Positions 8,079 to 17,595 of a DNA stretch of 64,000 nucleotides are shown piece after piece; the stretch's first letter is position 1, and each line of letters begins with the position of its first letter. Below the pieces are notes generated by a model that did not search any database, was not told where the DNA came from, and was given only the letters and a program-made list of their open reading frames with translations. Position numbers and translations under genes: made by a program. Source of the stretch: Pelosinus baikalensis (GTDB lineage: Bacteria; Bacillota; Negativicutes; DSM-13327); assembly GCF_020819555.1 (NCBI RefSeq), contig NZ_JAJHJB010000003.1:172915-236914 (forward strand), written 5' to 3'.

Positions 8079-8816
8079 TTATAATTGTCCCATAAATTTA
8101 TGAGTTTGCGGAATGACCCGTACATCTGTAAGGAAAATAAGGGCCTGCTCTTGCCATAACAACATCATATCCGGAGTAACGCCCTCACAATCATGAATGG
8201 GAGTCACTGGTTGTATGATTAAGGGAATCTTTTGATCAATTGCCGCAATTAACTCTACCGCTTTTTGAAATTCGATTCTATTCGTTTTACCTGTAACTAC
8301 TATCTTTACAAAAGTATTGCACGCATTAGCTATGGAAAGAAATTGCCTATGTTGTTGCCACACATCTTGATGAATAATGCTAGGCAACTTAATATCCATA
8401 CTGACTATATGAATATGAGGTAATACCAATTTTAATTTTTCTGGCAATGTACCGTTCGTCTCTAAATAGATACTTCCTTTGATGTGCGGTAGAAGTTGAG
8501 CTATGCCTTCAGCTTGGCATAAAGGTTCTCCGCCTGTAAAACTAACTGAATGATGGGGTACTATCAATAAATTATTAATATAATTCGACAGATCTACAAT
8601 TGAGATTGGATTTTTTGTCTTCTTAAAATCGCGCTTTCCAGCAGTCATTTCAATTTGACCTTCCATGGCATTTGTTCTTGATGAAGGGGTATCACAAAAA
8701 TCACACTCTAAATTACAGCCAGCCAAACGTACAAAGACTTGACGATAACCAACAAATTCTCCCTCACCTTGAATAGAAGAAAAAACTTCAACAATATTGA
8801 GCTTATGAGACACCAT
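8079..8816 (-). CDS. queE: 7-carboxy-7-deazaguanine synthase
   Basis: Radical SAM enzyme that converts 6-carboxytetrahydropterin to 7-carboxy-7-deazaguanine in queuosine biosynthesis. The cluster motif CNLECDFC is C-x3-C-x2-C, and SIQGEGEFVGYRQVFVRL plus SFTGGEPLCQ mark the QueE family. The segment between the cluster and SFTGGEP is longer than in the compact forms, but 245 residues is within range. Its ATG overlaps the queD stop (TAATG), so translation is probably coupled. queC, queF and tgt are not in this window. Confidence 0.92.
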   Translation of the reverse strand: MVSHKLNIVEVFSSIQGEGEFVGYRQVFVRLAGCNLECDFCDTPSSRTNAMEGQIEMTAGKRDFKKTKNPISIVDLSNYINNLLIVPHHSVSFTGGEPLCQAEGIAQLLPHIKGSIYLETNGTLPEKLKLVLPHIHIVSMDIKLPSIIHQDVWQQHRQFLSIANACNTFVKIVVTGKTNRIEFQKAVELIAAIDQKIPLIIQPVTPIHDCEGVTPDMMLLWQEQALIFLTDVRVIPQTHKFMGQL

Positions 8817-9193
8817 TATGCCTCCTGGCTATATGCGGCTGCAGAATTAGACGATTCCCATATTCTGATAGAGCGCAATTTAACATTCTCATTAAAGATC
8901 GGTGTTTTAGCTAATTCTTCATATATATATTTGGCAAGGTTTTCTGCTGTAGGATTTATCCTGCAAAAGGGTTCAATTTCATTGAGATAATAATGATCTA
9001 AATTCACCATAATACCATTTATCGCCGCTTTCAAATCAACAAAATCAACTAACATTCCTAAATCGTTTAATTGCGAACCATATATATTTACTTGTACTTT
9101 CCAATTATGTCCATGCAATCGATTACACTTTCCTGGGTAATTTCGAATACAATGAGCAGCTTCAAAATTCACCGCAATTGTCAACTCAAACAT
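8816..9193 (-). CDS. queD: 6-carboxy-5,6,7,8-tetrahydropterin synthase
   Basis: Makes 6-carboxytetrahydropterin from dihydroneopterin triphosphate, the step before QueE. Zinc ligands His14, His27 and His29 (AAHC ... LHGHNW) and the catalytic Cys23 are visible. At 125 residues it has the normal QueD length. I choose the ATG at 9193, preceded by GGGGGTTAGG; an upstream in-frame start adds 14 residues that do not fit the family. First gene of queD-queE-surE. I looked for a preQ1 riboswitch in the ~60 nt leader and saw none. Confidence 0.9.
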   Translation of the reverse strand: MFELTIAVNFEAAHCIRNYPGKCNRLHGHNWKVQVNIYGSQLNDLGMLVDFVDLKAAINGIMVNLDHYYLNEIEPFCRINPTAENLAKYIYEELAKTPIFNENVKLRSIRIWESSNSAAAYSQEA

Positions 9194-9248
9194 ACCTAAC
9201 CCCCTATGCTTCCTAATAATAAAAACTCTTATCATGTATTATTTTGTG

Positions 9249-9273
9249 AAAAAAGATGAGTATAATACTCATC
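9249..9273 (-). terminator. Intrinsic terminator of the glycosyltransferase gene
   Basis: A 19-bp palindrome, GATGAGTAT/ATACTCATC (9255-9273), is followed on the minus strand by TTTTTTC. It sits directly after the stop at 9276. Confidence 0.85.
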
Positions 9274-9275
9274 TT

Positions 9276-10559
9276 TTATTTAACAGCTTGCTTACTTAAA
9301 AAATCTTCCTTACTAAATTCATTTTTTTGTGTCAACAATACATCTTTATAACTAATACTACGAGTATGCTGTGTATGACTCCACTCTCGGTCATTACGAT
9401 GGAAGAAGCCTAAAATAGTAATCGGTATCCAGCTATAAACAAACAATGGATAGAAAATTAAGTACCACCATGACTTCCCTTTAGCACCAATCATCCCTAA
9501 GATCATCACTGGGAATAGATATTGTCCAACACCTATCGCTGTCATAACCTCAACGGGTAATATTTTATTTATAATATTAGTATAAAAGGGGACAATGGTA
9601 TAGATATAACTCATTAACACAAAACTTGTTGATAAGATTAAAAAATATGGTTGAAATAGATGCAATACACCATCTAAAATTCTAATATCACGTTGTTTAA
9701 TCCCCTCATACAACATGCTGGGGATATATCGGCCTGCTATATCAAAATGTCCTTGTGCCCATCGTTTACGCTGACGCCATGACTGTTCAAAGGTTAAAGG
9801 TTTTTCATCGTATACAATAGCATCATGAGCCCAAGTGGTGGGGATACCTTTTAATAATACCTTCATCGTAAATTCCATATCTTCAGTAAGACAAGTTGCT
9901 CCCCAACCAAACTTTCGCAGCACATCTGTCGATATACACATACCAGTGCCACCAAGGACACTTGACAATCCTATATTATATTTAGCGAGATGCCAAATAT
10001 GATTTACAACCCAGAAAGAAATAGCAAACGTACCAGCAACCCATGTATCATGAGGGTTTTTAGAATCCAAATATCCCTGAATCACTTTCTCACCTTTACA
10101 TAAGCGATTATTCATTTCTAAAAGAAAATTTTGATCCACCAAATTATCTGCATCAAATATTACTACACTATCATAATTACGCTCTAGTTTAAATAGTTTT
10201 GCAAACATCCATTCCATAGCATAACCCTTACCGCGCTGTTCTAAGCAAAAACGTTCATAAACAATTGCACCCGCTCCGCGAGCAATTTCTGCCGTATTAT
10301 CCTTACAATTATCTGCCACTACAAAAATATCATATAACTCACGAGGATACTTCAAAACGTGGAGATTTTCTACCAATTGACCTATTACTTGTTCCTCATT
10401 ATGCGCCGCTACAATAACAGCAAAGCTATTTTGAGGTGTCATAATTTTCTTCTCTTTTCTGCGCCAAATACCAAAAAAAGCAATAATAAAATAATATAAA
10501 GTAAAGAATACAATAATAAGCTGTAATGGAATCATAATATAGTCAAAAATATAATTCAT
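9276..10559 (-). CDS. Membrane-bound family 2 glycosyltransferase
   Basis: A processive-type GT2 enzyme of the inner membrane. An N-terminal transmembrane segment (PLQLIIVFFTLYYFIIAFFG) leads into the GT-A domain: VAAHNEEQVIG, VVADNCKDNT, FDADN (DxD), TEDME (catalytic Asp) and QRKRWAQGH, the QxxRW motif of cellulose/hyaluronan/PNAG-like synthases. Three or four C-terminal hydrophobic segments follow. The sugar and product cannot be told from sequence; no partner subunits are adjacent. SD AAGGAG precedes the ATG. A 20-bp perfect palindrome stands about 33 nt upstream of the start. It is followed by its own terminator, so it is a single-gene unit. Confidence 0.8.
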   Translation of the reverse strand: MNYIFDYIMIPLQLIIVFFTLYYFIIAFFGIWRRKEKKIMTPQNSFAVIVAAHNEEQVIGQLVENLHVLKYPRELYDIFVVADNCKDNTAEIARGAGAIVYERFCLEQRGKGYAMEWMFAKLFKLERNYDSVVIFDADNLVDQNFLLEMNNRLCKGEKVIQGYLDSKNPHDTWVAGTFAISFWVVNHIWHLAKYNIGLSSVLGGTGMCISTDVLRKFGWGATCLTEDMEFTMKVLLKGIPTTWAHDAIVYDEKPLTFEQSWRQRKRWAQGHFDIAGRYIPSMLYEGIKQRDIRILDGVLHLFQPYFLILSTSFVLMSYIYTIVPFYTNIINKILPVEVMTAIGVGQYLFPVMILGMIGAKGKSWWYLIFYPLFVYSWIPITILGFFHRNDREWSHTQHTRSISYKDVLLTQKNEFSKEDFLSKQAVK

Positions 10560-10591
10560 GGATTTTTCTCCTTTAAAAGCCTGTTTTTTTA

Positions 10592-10611
10592 AAGTATATT
10601 TAAATATACTT
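10592..10611. promoter_or_regulatory. 20-bp perfect palindrome upstream of the glycosyltransferase
   Basis: AAGTATATTTAAATATACTT is its own reverse complement and lies 33 nt before the start codon at 10559. The position suits an operator for a dimeric repressor, but the AT content makes chance possible. Confidence 0.35.
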
Positions 10612-10713
10612 CAACTTAAAACACACATAACATTCTAATTCTAACTTCACTAAATTGTCAAGATATTCGTTATTTAAACACATTCATTAACGCATGATAT
10701 CTTTTAAAATTAC

Positions 10714-10743
10714 AAAAAAATAAGCATCCAATGATCAGGATAC
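10714..10743 (-). terminator. Terminator after psd-pssA
   Basis: On the minus strand GTATCC/GGATGC (6 bp with one G-T pair) closes an 8-nt loop and is followed by CTTATTTTTTT. It lies 25 nt past the pssA stop. Confidence 0.55.
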
Positions 10744-10767
10744 AATTATTTTTCTTACCACTACTTA

Positions 10768-11445
10768 CTACGTAGTGGTTTTATAATCAAATAATCCAAA
10801 AACAGTATTTAAGATCCCAAATAAAGCATATGCAAAGAATGGCGTAAATAGGACAGCATCTTTGGTCATGAAGAGTATATAGCCAGCAACTAGTATTGTT
10901 ATAATTACAGGAATAATCCTAATTTTTTCACCTTTTCCTTTAAAATCAGGATATTTAATAGTACTAACCATCAAATATGCAAAAACGATAACTAAGATTG
11001 GAAATATCCAACCAACTGGTTTAATTCCAAGCATAACAAAAGTAGCAACAACACAGCCAGCAGCAGGAATGGGCAATCCCATAAAATAGCCTTTTACTGT
11101 AGTGGTATTGACATTGAAACGAGCTAAGCGCAATGCTCCACAAGTTGCGAAAAATGCAGCTATAAGAGATCCTATAATGCCAAAATCTTTTAATAAAAAG
11201 GCGTAAGCCAAAATCGCAGGTGCTACACCAAATGATGCTAAATCACACAATGAATCCAATTCCTTACCAAACTCACTACTTACATTTAAATATCTAGCAA
11301 CTCTACCATCTAACCCATCACTAATCATCGCTGCGACTATAAATATCGCTGCTTGATAAAATTCATTATGGAAGGTAGAAATAATCGCACACATGCCTAA
11401 TACTAAATTTAATGCTGTTAACGCATTGGGAATAACGCTTCTCAT
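10768..11445 (-). CDS. pssA: CDP-diacylglycerol--serine O-phosphatidyltransferase
   Basis: Integral membrane enzyme that makes phosphatidylserine from CDP-diacylglycerol and serine. The CDP-alcohol phosphatidyltransferase motif DG-x2-AR-x8-G-x3-D-x3-D reads SDGLDGRVARYLN ... FGKELDSLCD near residues 44-70. About seven hydrophobic helices follow across 225 residues. GGGAGG precedes the ATG. The start overlaps the end of psd by four bases, so the two phosphatidylethanolamine-forming enzymes are translationally coupled. Confidence 0.93.
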   Translation of the reverse strand: MRSVIPNALTALNLVLGMCAIISTFHNEFYQAAIFIVAAMISDGLDGRVARYLNVSSEFGKELDSLCDLASFGVAPAILAYAFLLKDFGIIGSLIAAFFATCGALRLARFNVNTTTVKGYFMGLPIPAAGCVVATFVMLGIKPVGWIFPILVIVFAYLMVSTIKYPDFKGKGEKIRIIPVIITILVAGYILFMTKDAVLFTPFFAYALFGILNTVFGLFDYKTTT

Positions 11446-12080
11446 TGCAACAACCTCCCTATAACGGTCTCGCCACCCTTAACTTTGTCCCCTTTTTTGA
11501 CTACTATTTCCACTGTTTTAGGTACAATAATTTCAGTACAGGATGCAAATTTAATCATACCATATCGCTCACCTTTTTGCAGGATACTTCCAAGAGTTAC
11601 CCATGAAACGATACGCCGCGCTAAAATACCAGCTATTTGTGTTACCAATACTTTCATTTTATCATTTTCTATACCTATAGAATGACGTTCATTTTCACAG
11701 CCTACAGTCTTCTTATATGCGGGTCGAAAGCGACCACAAGTATATTGTTGAAATTTTATCTCACCAGCAATAGGACTACGGTTAAGATGTACATCAAAAA
11801 CCGATAAAAATATTGTCACTTTAAGACCGACTTGGTTGAGAAATTGATCATCATAAACTTCGCAAACGCTCATAACTTTTCCATCAGCAGGTGACAAAAT
11901 TAATCTGTCATCATTGGGAATGTTTCTCTTAGGATTACGAAAAAAGAAAGTAATAAATCCCATTAAAACAACTGGAATAATACTCCAATATGGATTAACA
12001 GTCACATAAACAAGAATTGTAATGATAGCAAGAATAACTATAAATATGTAACCTTCTTTTACTATCGGCGCTTTAACCAT
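11442..12080 (-). CDS. psd: Phosphatidylserine decarboxylase, short type
   Basis: Decarboxylates phosphatidylserine to phosphatidylethanolamine using a pyruvoyl group made by self-cleavage. Visible are the membrane-anchoring N-terminal helices, FFRNPKRNIPNDDRLILSPADGKV, and FLSVFDVHLNRSP with the catalytic His. At 212 residues it is the short (PSD-A-like) form. At the processing site, where this group usually has a Phe-Gly-Ser-Arg sequence, the protein reads IKFASCTE. The Ser that becomes pyruvoyl is kept but Gly is Ala and Arg is Cys. Coupled to pssA, so the pathway assignment is secure even if the site is unusual. Confidence 0.88.
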   Translation of the reverse strand: MVKAPIVKEGYIFIVILAIITILVYVTVNPYWSIIPVVLMGFITFFFRNPKRNIPNDDRLILSPADGKVMSVCEVYDDQFLNQVGLKVTIFLSVFDVHLNRSPIAGEIKFQQYTCGRFRPAYKKTVGCENERHSIGIENDKMKVLVTQIAGILARRIVSWVTLGSILQKGERYGMIKFASCTEIIVPKTVEIVVKKGDKVKGGETVIGRLLQ

Positions 12081-12130
12081 TTATCCACCTCATCTACAAA
12101 CAATTATCTAAAAGTATAAATTGTTTCCTT

Positions 12131-12856
12131 CTATTTTTTTGTAGTCATTATTTTTATCACAAAATGTGGCAAAGCTAGCATGCGAATGGCACGTTTCGGC
12201 TCTGACAACAAGCGAAATAGCCATTCTAAATTACTACGCTGCATCCATAATGGGGCTCGCTTTACAACTCCGGCCATTACATCAAATGTTCCACCTACGC
12301 CGATGGATACGGGAACTTTTAATTCTTCTTTATATTCTTCCAGCCATTTTTCTTGTCTTGGCACACCCAAGGCTACTAATAAAATATCTGGCTGGCAAGC
12401 TTTTATGTCATTTACAATTTCAGATTCATTTTGTTTTGTAAAGAAGCCATTGCGTGTACCGACAATTTGTACACCAGGATAACGCTCTTCAGCTATTTTT
12501 TTAGCCTTCTCTGCAATACCTGGTGCTCCGCCAAACAAATAAATCTTATATTTTTCGCTCATGGCTTCTATTAATAAATTTTGTACTAAATCATATCCTG
12601 CTACACGCTCGGGCATGGCATCACCTTGATAACGTGCAGCCCATACAACTCCTGCACCATCAGGTACAACTAAATCTGCATTATTAATAATACGTGCTAA
12701 TTGTTCATCCTTATTAGCCATCATTATTATTTCCGGGTTCGGGGTAACTACTAAATGAGATTTCTTCTGTAGAATAAATTGTTTTACAGCCTCAACCGCT
12801 TCTTTCATAGTCACAACATCAATCATCACATTTAAAACAGCTATTCTATTGCGCAC
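12131..12856 (-). CDS. WecG/TagA/CpsF family glycosyltransferase
   Basis: GT26 enzyme that transfers an acetylmannosamine-type sugar to a lipid-linked GlcNAc acceptor. Family markers are VVTPNPEIIMMANKD, VPDGAGVVWAARYQG, the ERVAGYDLVQNLL segment, LFGGAPGIAEKA and LVALGVPRQEKWL, with WLFRLLSEPKR at the end. The 241-residue length is normal. The start is a GTG; AAGGAG lies 12 nt upstream, slightly far. It sits between PBP1A and psd-pssA, all minus strand, in an envelope-building cluster. In a diderm Firmicute the target may be a surface polysaccharide rather than teichoic acid. Confidence 0.85.
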   Translation of the reverse strand: MRNRIAVLNVMIDVVTMKEAVEAVKQFILQKKSHLVVTPNPEIIMMANKDEQLARIINNADLVVPDGAGVVWAARYQGDAMPERVAGYDLVQNLLIEAMSEKYKIYLFGGAPGIAEKAKKIAEERYPGVQIVGTRNGFFTKQNESEIVNDIKACQPDILLVALGVPRQEKWLEEYKEELKVPVSIGVGGTFDVMAGVVKRAPLWMQRSNLEWLFRLLSEPKRAIRMLALPHFVIKIMTTKK

Positions 12857-12925
12857 TATACATAGAGTCTCCTTACTATTTAGAAATCTAATCTTTTAAA
12901 TTATCTAATACATTGTATCACACTA

Positions 12926-14899
12926 TTAGAAGCTGGGCAATCGTGGTAATGGAAGTTTCCACCATGGTGACTTTTTCTCTTTTCTACCTGGCTGCTCTGC
13001 TTTTTCATTTGTTGTATCTTTGGAACGCATTCGATTGTCGGCAACAGTCGGTTCCGTACCTTTAATAAAAGCGCTATACTCGATCTCTGGACATCCTTGA
13101 GTAGCTAGTTTGCCAGAATCAGCACAAATAGGTACACTCGTTATTATATTGGGAGGAACAAAAAAGTCACTGGGACTAACGCCAGTTAGCACGTTTGACA
13201 TCATTTTCCCCCATAAGCCTGCCACTTCGGCACCTGAGATTCCTACAGGTGTTCGATTATCATTTCCTACATAAATACCAACTAATAACTCAGGTGTATA
13301 GCCCATAAACCAAGCTGTTTCATATCCATCAGTTGTTCCTGTTTTTCCTGCTGCTATCCGTCCAATATTAGCAGGCGTACCTGTACCACTTTCGATTACT
13401 CCCTGCATCATATTTGTTATAATGTATGCAACTTCGCGACTTAATACAGATTGCTGTTTTAAGTGTGCTTCTTCTAATACTTGATTATTTTCATCCACCA
13501 CTTTTAAAATGGCAATAGGTTGAGATACGATTCCCCCATTTGCAAAGGCGGTATAAGCCGTAGCCATATCAAACAAACTTACGCCTTGTGTTAATCCCCC
13601 CAGAGCAGTAGCTAAATTATCGTCTTGGGGAACCAAGGTCGTAATGCCCATACTTTTCGCCAAACTAAGAACATTATCGATACCAACTTGCTGACCAAGT
13701 TTTACTGCAGCTACATTGACTGATAAGCGGATCGCTTTTTTAAGGGTGACTGGCCCACGGAATTTTTTATCATAATTTTGTGGTGCATATCCAGCAATAT
13801 TAATTGGCTGATCAAGAATAATAGAATTAGCCGTCAATCCCTGACCAAGAGCAGTAGCATATACAAAAGGTTTAAATGCAGAACCCGGTTGACGCACCTC
13901 AACCACTGTTCTATTTAATTGACTTTCTTCATAATTACGCCCGCCTACCATAGCTTTAATATAGCCTGTCCGAGGATCAAGAGCGAGTACAGCACCTTGA
14001 TACTGACCTAACACTGCTTCAGCCCCTTGCTGAACTTTACTATCCATCGTTGTATATACTTTTAAGCCGCCTTTATATACTCGATTAGCACCATAACGCC
14101 CTACTAATTCATTCGCTATATAATCAATAAAATAGGATGCTTGTATTACACGTTTCTTTTTTCCAACTAATACTATAGGTTCTTTTTGTGCTAATTCAAA
14201 TTGTTTTTGCGTAATATAGCCTTCTTTTATCATACCTGCCAACACCGTAGTTCTACGCTCCATAGCGGCATTCATATCAACATATGGAGAGTAAATATTG
14301 GGACCACGCGGCAATCCTGCTAATAATGCACTTTCTGCTAAAGTTAGTTCACTAGCATGTTTACCAAAATACACCTGTGAAGAAGCTTCTACTCCATACG
14401 CACCTTCACCAAAGTATACTTGATTTAAATACGCTTGTAAGATTTCTTGCTTTGAAAATTTACGTTCAATAATGATCGCCCAGAAAAATTCTTTTGCTTT
14501 TCGTGTAAAGGTACGTTCCTGGGTTAAAAACATATTTTTCGCCAACTGCTGTGTTAAGGTACTCCCTCCCTCTACTAGACTACCTGAACGCAGATTAACC
14601 CACATGGCACGAATGATACCGATGGGGTCTATACCAAAATGATTGTAAAATCGACTATCTTCATTTGCAATGATAGCTTGTTGTATATAAGGTGACATAT
14701 TATTGATGGACACTACAACCCGATTTTCTTCAAATAATTTAGAAATAAGTTGTCCGTTCACATCAAATACTTGTGTTGCTGCAACTAATTGCAAGTTATC
14801 CAAGTTATCAACTTGCGGCATAAAAAAAGCATAACTACTATTAACAAACAAACTTACAATGATGATAACAATGATACTAATAATACATAATTGCCGCAT
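12926..14899 (-). CDS. Class A penicillin-binding protein (PBP1A)
   Basis: Bifunctional peptidoglycan polymerase and crosslinker. An N-terminal membrane anchor (IISIIVIIIVSLFV) precedes the GT51 transglycosylase domain: IANEDSRFYNHFGID with the catalytic Glu, GGSTLTQQLAKN, ERKFSKQEILQAYLN. The transpeptidase domain follows: RQPGSAFKPF (SxxK), SVN and KTGTT. The C-terminus ends in a lysine-rich tail. I use the ATG at 14899, 9 nt after AAGGAG, giving 657 residues; longer readings lack an SD and run into the upstream plus-strand leader. It is divergent from the deacetylase at 15043, with which it probably shares a regulatory region. Confidence 0.93.
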   Translation of the reverse strand: MRQLCIISIIVIIIVSLFVNSSYAFFMPQVDNLDNLQLVAATQVFDVNGQLISKLFEENRVVVSINNMSPYIQQAIIANEDSRFYNHFGIDPIGIIRAMWVNLRSGSLVEGGSTLTQQLAKNMFLTQERTFTRKAKEFFWAIIIERKFSKQEILQAYLNQVYFGEGAYGVEASSQVYFGKHASELTLAESALLAGLPRGPNIYSPYVDMNAAMERRTTVLAGMIKEGYITQKQFELAQKEPIVLVGKKKRVIQASYFIDYIANELVGRYGANRVYKGGLKVYTTMDSKVQQGAEAVLGQYQGAVLALDPRTGYIKAMVGGRNYEESQLNRTVVEVRQPGSAFKPFVYATALGQGLTANSIILDQPINIAGYAPQNYDKKFRGPVTLKKAIRLSVNVAAVKLGQQVGIDNVLSLAKSMGITTLVPQDDNLATALGGLTQGVSLFDMATAYTAFANGGIVSQPIAILKVVDENNQVLEEAHLKQQSVLSREVAYIITNMMQGVIESGTGTPANIGRIAAGKTGTTDGYETAWFMGYTPELLVGIYVGNDNRTPVGISGAEVAGLWGKMMSNVLTGVSPSDFFVPPNIITSVPICADSGKLATQGCPEIEYSAFIKGTEPTVADNRMRSKDTTNEKAEQPGRKEKKSPWWKLPLPRLPSF

Positions 14900-15042
14900 T
14901 CCATCACACTCCTTATTAGCTTTAGTATTCCAAAGCATATTAAACTTTACCCGCAGGAATACATACTTTAATGTCGAATATGCAGGTAATAGTAAGAAAT
15001 TCACTTAAATATTTTGTAAAAATAACATCTCAGGAGACGACT

Positions 15043-15942
15043 ATGCTAAAAAACTATGGTTTGTTAAGCATTATTGGTATCATTTTTCTAATTGCTCTTA
15101 TTTTTCTTACATCCTCTCCTCTTTCCTTTGCAGTGCCAAATATCGAAGAAGCGCCATCAATCCCCGCTACAACACAGCTTTTGGAAAAGGGACCACAGCC
15201 TGATGTATACTATTTCACTGAAGTGAATGACGTTATTCCGACCAATAATAAACCGGAATATGACATATTTACAGTCCAGGAACGAAAAGAACGTCAATTA
15301 GCAGCGGAATTAACTAGTATTGAACCTTATTACGGAAATAAGACAATCTATTTAACTTTTGACGATGGTCCTGCCCCAGAAAACACCCCTTTAATTCTTG
15401 CAATTCTACAAGAAAATAACATTAAAGCTACGTTTTTTGTAGTAGGAACTGAAGTAAGCAAGTATCCTGAGCTTGTAAAACAAATCTATGCAGCAGGACA
15501 CGCTATAGGCAATCATACTTATAATCATATTTATCGTGAACTCTATCAGTCGCCTGCCACTTATATAGAGCAGCTACAACATAACGATGAATTAATCAAA
15601 AATATTCTTAATGTACGTCCTCGAATTTCTCGCGCCCCAGGTGGAACAATAGGACACTTTACTACAGAATATTGGAAGAGGTTAAAGACCGAAGGCTATA
15701 TTGAAGTAGGATGGAATATTAGCTCTGGCGACGCTTCAAATGCTAAAGCCGATGCCCTAATCCAAAACATCATAAGCCAAACAAATAAAAATACTTTTTT
15801 ATGGAGCCACGCTATCCTTCTAATGCATGATGGTAGAGGACATAGCGAAACAGTAAAAGCCTTGCCTTCGATTATTAAATTTTATAAAGAGCAAGGTTTC
15901 GAATTTCGTGTTATTAATAAAGCAACACCGCCTGCTTGGTAA
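15043..15942 (+). CDS. Secreted polysaccharide deacetylase (NodB domain)
   Basis: A 299-residue exported protein with an N-terminal hydrophobic segment (LLSIIGIIFLIALIFL). The NodB/CE4 domain shows TFDDGPAPENTP (metal-binding Asp pair), GNHTYNH (metal-binding His pair), RAPGG and LLMHDG. CE4 enzymes of this type remove N-acetyl groups from peptidoglycan (PgdA/PdaA groups); which one applies cannot be fixed. The start is the ATG at 15043, 6 nt after CAGGAG. It is transcribed away from PBP1A, which fits a role in wall modification. A terminator overlaps its last codons. Confidence 0.85.
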   Translation: MLKNYGLLSIIGIIFLIALIFLTSSPLSFAVPNIEEAPSIPATTQLLEKGPQPDVYYFTEVNDVIPTNNKPEYDIFTVQERKERQLAAELTSIEPYYGNKTIYLTFDDGPAPENTPLILAILQENNIKATFFVVGTEVSKYPELVKQIYAAGHAIGNHTYNHIYRELYQSPATYIEQLQHNDELIKNILNVRPRISRAPGGTIGHFTTEYWKRLKTEGYIEVGWNISSGDASNAKADALIQNIISQTNKNTFLWSHAILLMHDGRGHSETVKALPSIIKFYKEQGFEFRVINKATPPAW

Positions 15943-15962
15943 GCACAGCGGTGTTGTTTTTT
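15923..15962 (+). terminator. Intrinsic terminator of the deacetylase gene
   Basis: CAACACCGC/GCGGTGTTG (15923-15931 with 15948-15956) is followed by TTTTTTGTTTTG. The 5' arm lies inside the final codons of the gene. guaB converges from the other side. Confidence 0.85.
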
Positions 15963-15973
15963 GTTTTGTCTAT

Positions 15974-17428
15974 TTATAAACTATAATTAGGTGATTCCTT
16001 AGTAATACTGATATCATGAGGATGGCTTTCTTTCAATCCAGCTGCTGTAATACGAATAAAGCGCGTGTTATTAATTAATTCCTCAATATTGTGAACTCCA
16101 CAATATCCCATACCAGCTCTTAATCCACCTAATAATTGGAATGCAGTATCGGCTAATGTACCTTTATACGGTACACGTCCTACAATTCCTTCTGGCACTA
16201 GTTTGTCCATATTTTCTTGAAAATAACGATCTTTACTGCCTTGGGCCATAGCGTCTAATGACCCCATCCCACGATATACCTTATAGCTACGCCCTTGATA
16301 AATAACTGTTTCACCAGGACTTTCTTCTGTACCAGCAAACAGATTACCTAGCATAACAACACTGGCACCAGCAGCAATCGCTTTTACAATATCCCCAGAG
16401 TATTTAACACCACCATCGGCAATAATCGGAATATTATGCTCTCGGGCGACCTTTGCACAATTGTATACAGCCGTAATTTGCGGCACACCAATACCAGCAA
16501 CAACACGAGTAGTACAAATCGATCCAGGACCAATCCCCACTTTTACAGCATCAACACCAGCTTCAATTAGATCTCGAGTAGCTTCTGCAGTAGCCACATT
16601 ACCTGCAATCAAATCGACTTCAGGATACATCTGTTTGATCTTTTTAACAGCTTCAATTACGCCTTGAGAATGTCCATGGGCAGTATCTACTACGATTACA
16701 TCCACTTTTGCTGCAACAATGGCTTCAACGCGTTGCAGCATATCTTCCCCTACACCGATGGCAGCACCTACTAGTAGCCTGCCTCTTTTATCTTTCGCAG
16801 AATTAGGATATTTTTGAGCTTTTTCAATATCCTTAATGGTAATCAAGCCTTTCAAATTACCGTCTGCATCTACTAATGGCAATTTTTCAATCCTATGTTT
16901 ATGTAATAACGCTTTTGCACCTTCTAAGGAAGTTCCCACTGAGGCTGTAATAAGATGTTCCGTAGTCATACAATCATGCAACTTTCTTGTCAGATCTGTT
17001 TCAAAACGTAAATCTCTGTTGGTTAAAATGCCAACCAGCTTATTATTTTCAGTGACAGGAACGCCTGATATATGATATTTTTCCATCAAATTTTGTGCAT
17101 CCTGCAACGTATTTTCAGGTGATAAAAAAATAGGATCTACAATTATTCCGTGCTCAGAGCGCTTTACTTTATCAATCTCACCTGCTTGTTGCTCAATAGA
17201 CATATTCTTATGAATAACACCAATTCCACCTTCACGGGCGATAGCAATGGCCATCCGCGCTTCTGTTACAGTATCCATCCCAGCACTGATGATAGGAAGA
17301 TTCAGCTTAATATTTTTAGTTAAATAGGTACTAACATCAACATCTTTAGGTAAAACATCTGATTTTGCAGGTACTAACAAAACGTCATCAAAAGTTAAAC
17401 CTTCTTGCATAAACTTATTTTCAAACAT
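15974..17428 (-). CDS. guaB: IMP dehydrogenase
   Basis: NAD-dependent oxidation of IMP to XMP, the committed step in GMP synthesis. The catalytic loop GPGSICTTRVVAGIGVPQ holds the active Cys. LTFDDVLLVPAKS starts the barrel and a CBS pair lies near residues 95-205 (GVPVTENNKLVGILTNRDLR, LPLVDADGNLKGLITIKDIE). The C-terminal GYCG and GLKESHPHDI segments are typical. 484 residues; SD AAGGAG before ATG. Monocistronic as far as visible. No purine riboswitch was recognised in the upstream 220 nt. Confidence 0.95.
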   Translation of the reverse strand: MFENKFMQEGLTFDDVLLVPAKSDVLPKDVDVSTYLTKNIKLNLPIISAGMDTVTEARMAIAIAREGGIGVIHKNMSIEQQAGEIDKVKRSEHGIIVDPIFLSPENTLQDAQNLMEKYHISGVPVTENNKLVGILTNRDLRFETDLTRKLHDCMTTEHLITASVGTSLEGAKALLHKHRIEKLPLVDADGNLKGLITIKDIEKAQKYPNSAKDKRGRLLVGAAIGVGEDMLQRVEAIVAAKVDVIVVDTAHGHSQGVIEAVKKIKQMYPEVDLIAGNVATAEATRDLIEAGVDAVKVGIGPGSICTTRVVAGIGVPQITAVYNCAKVAREHNIPIIADGGVKYSGDIVKAIAAGASVVMLGNLFAGTEESPGETVIYQGRSYKVYRGMGSLDAMAQGSKDRYFQENMDKLVPEGIVGRVPYKGTLADTAFQLLGGLRAGMGYCGVHNIEELINNTRFIRITAAGLKESHPHDISITKESPNYSL

Positions 17429-17595
17429 AAATTACTCCTTTCATATCAATAGAACAAGTTATTTCAACTATAATAACATACTTAAAGTTCCCTAATCCAC
17501 TCTTTTTTATGTAATTGTGTAATAAACTATGGAAATCTTATACTTTATATAGTGTTATAACAACCTTCTATAGCAAAGATTCATAAAAAATATAT

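Noticed and set aside
12166..12482. Overlapping plus-strand ORFs inside the WecG-type gene
   Set aside because: Antisense shadows without SD or domain.
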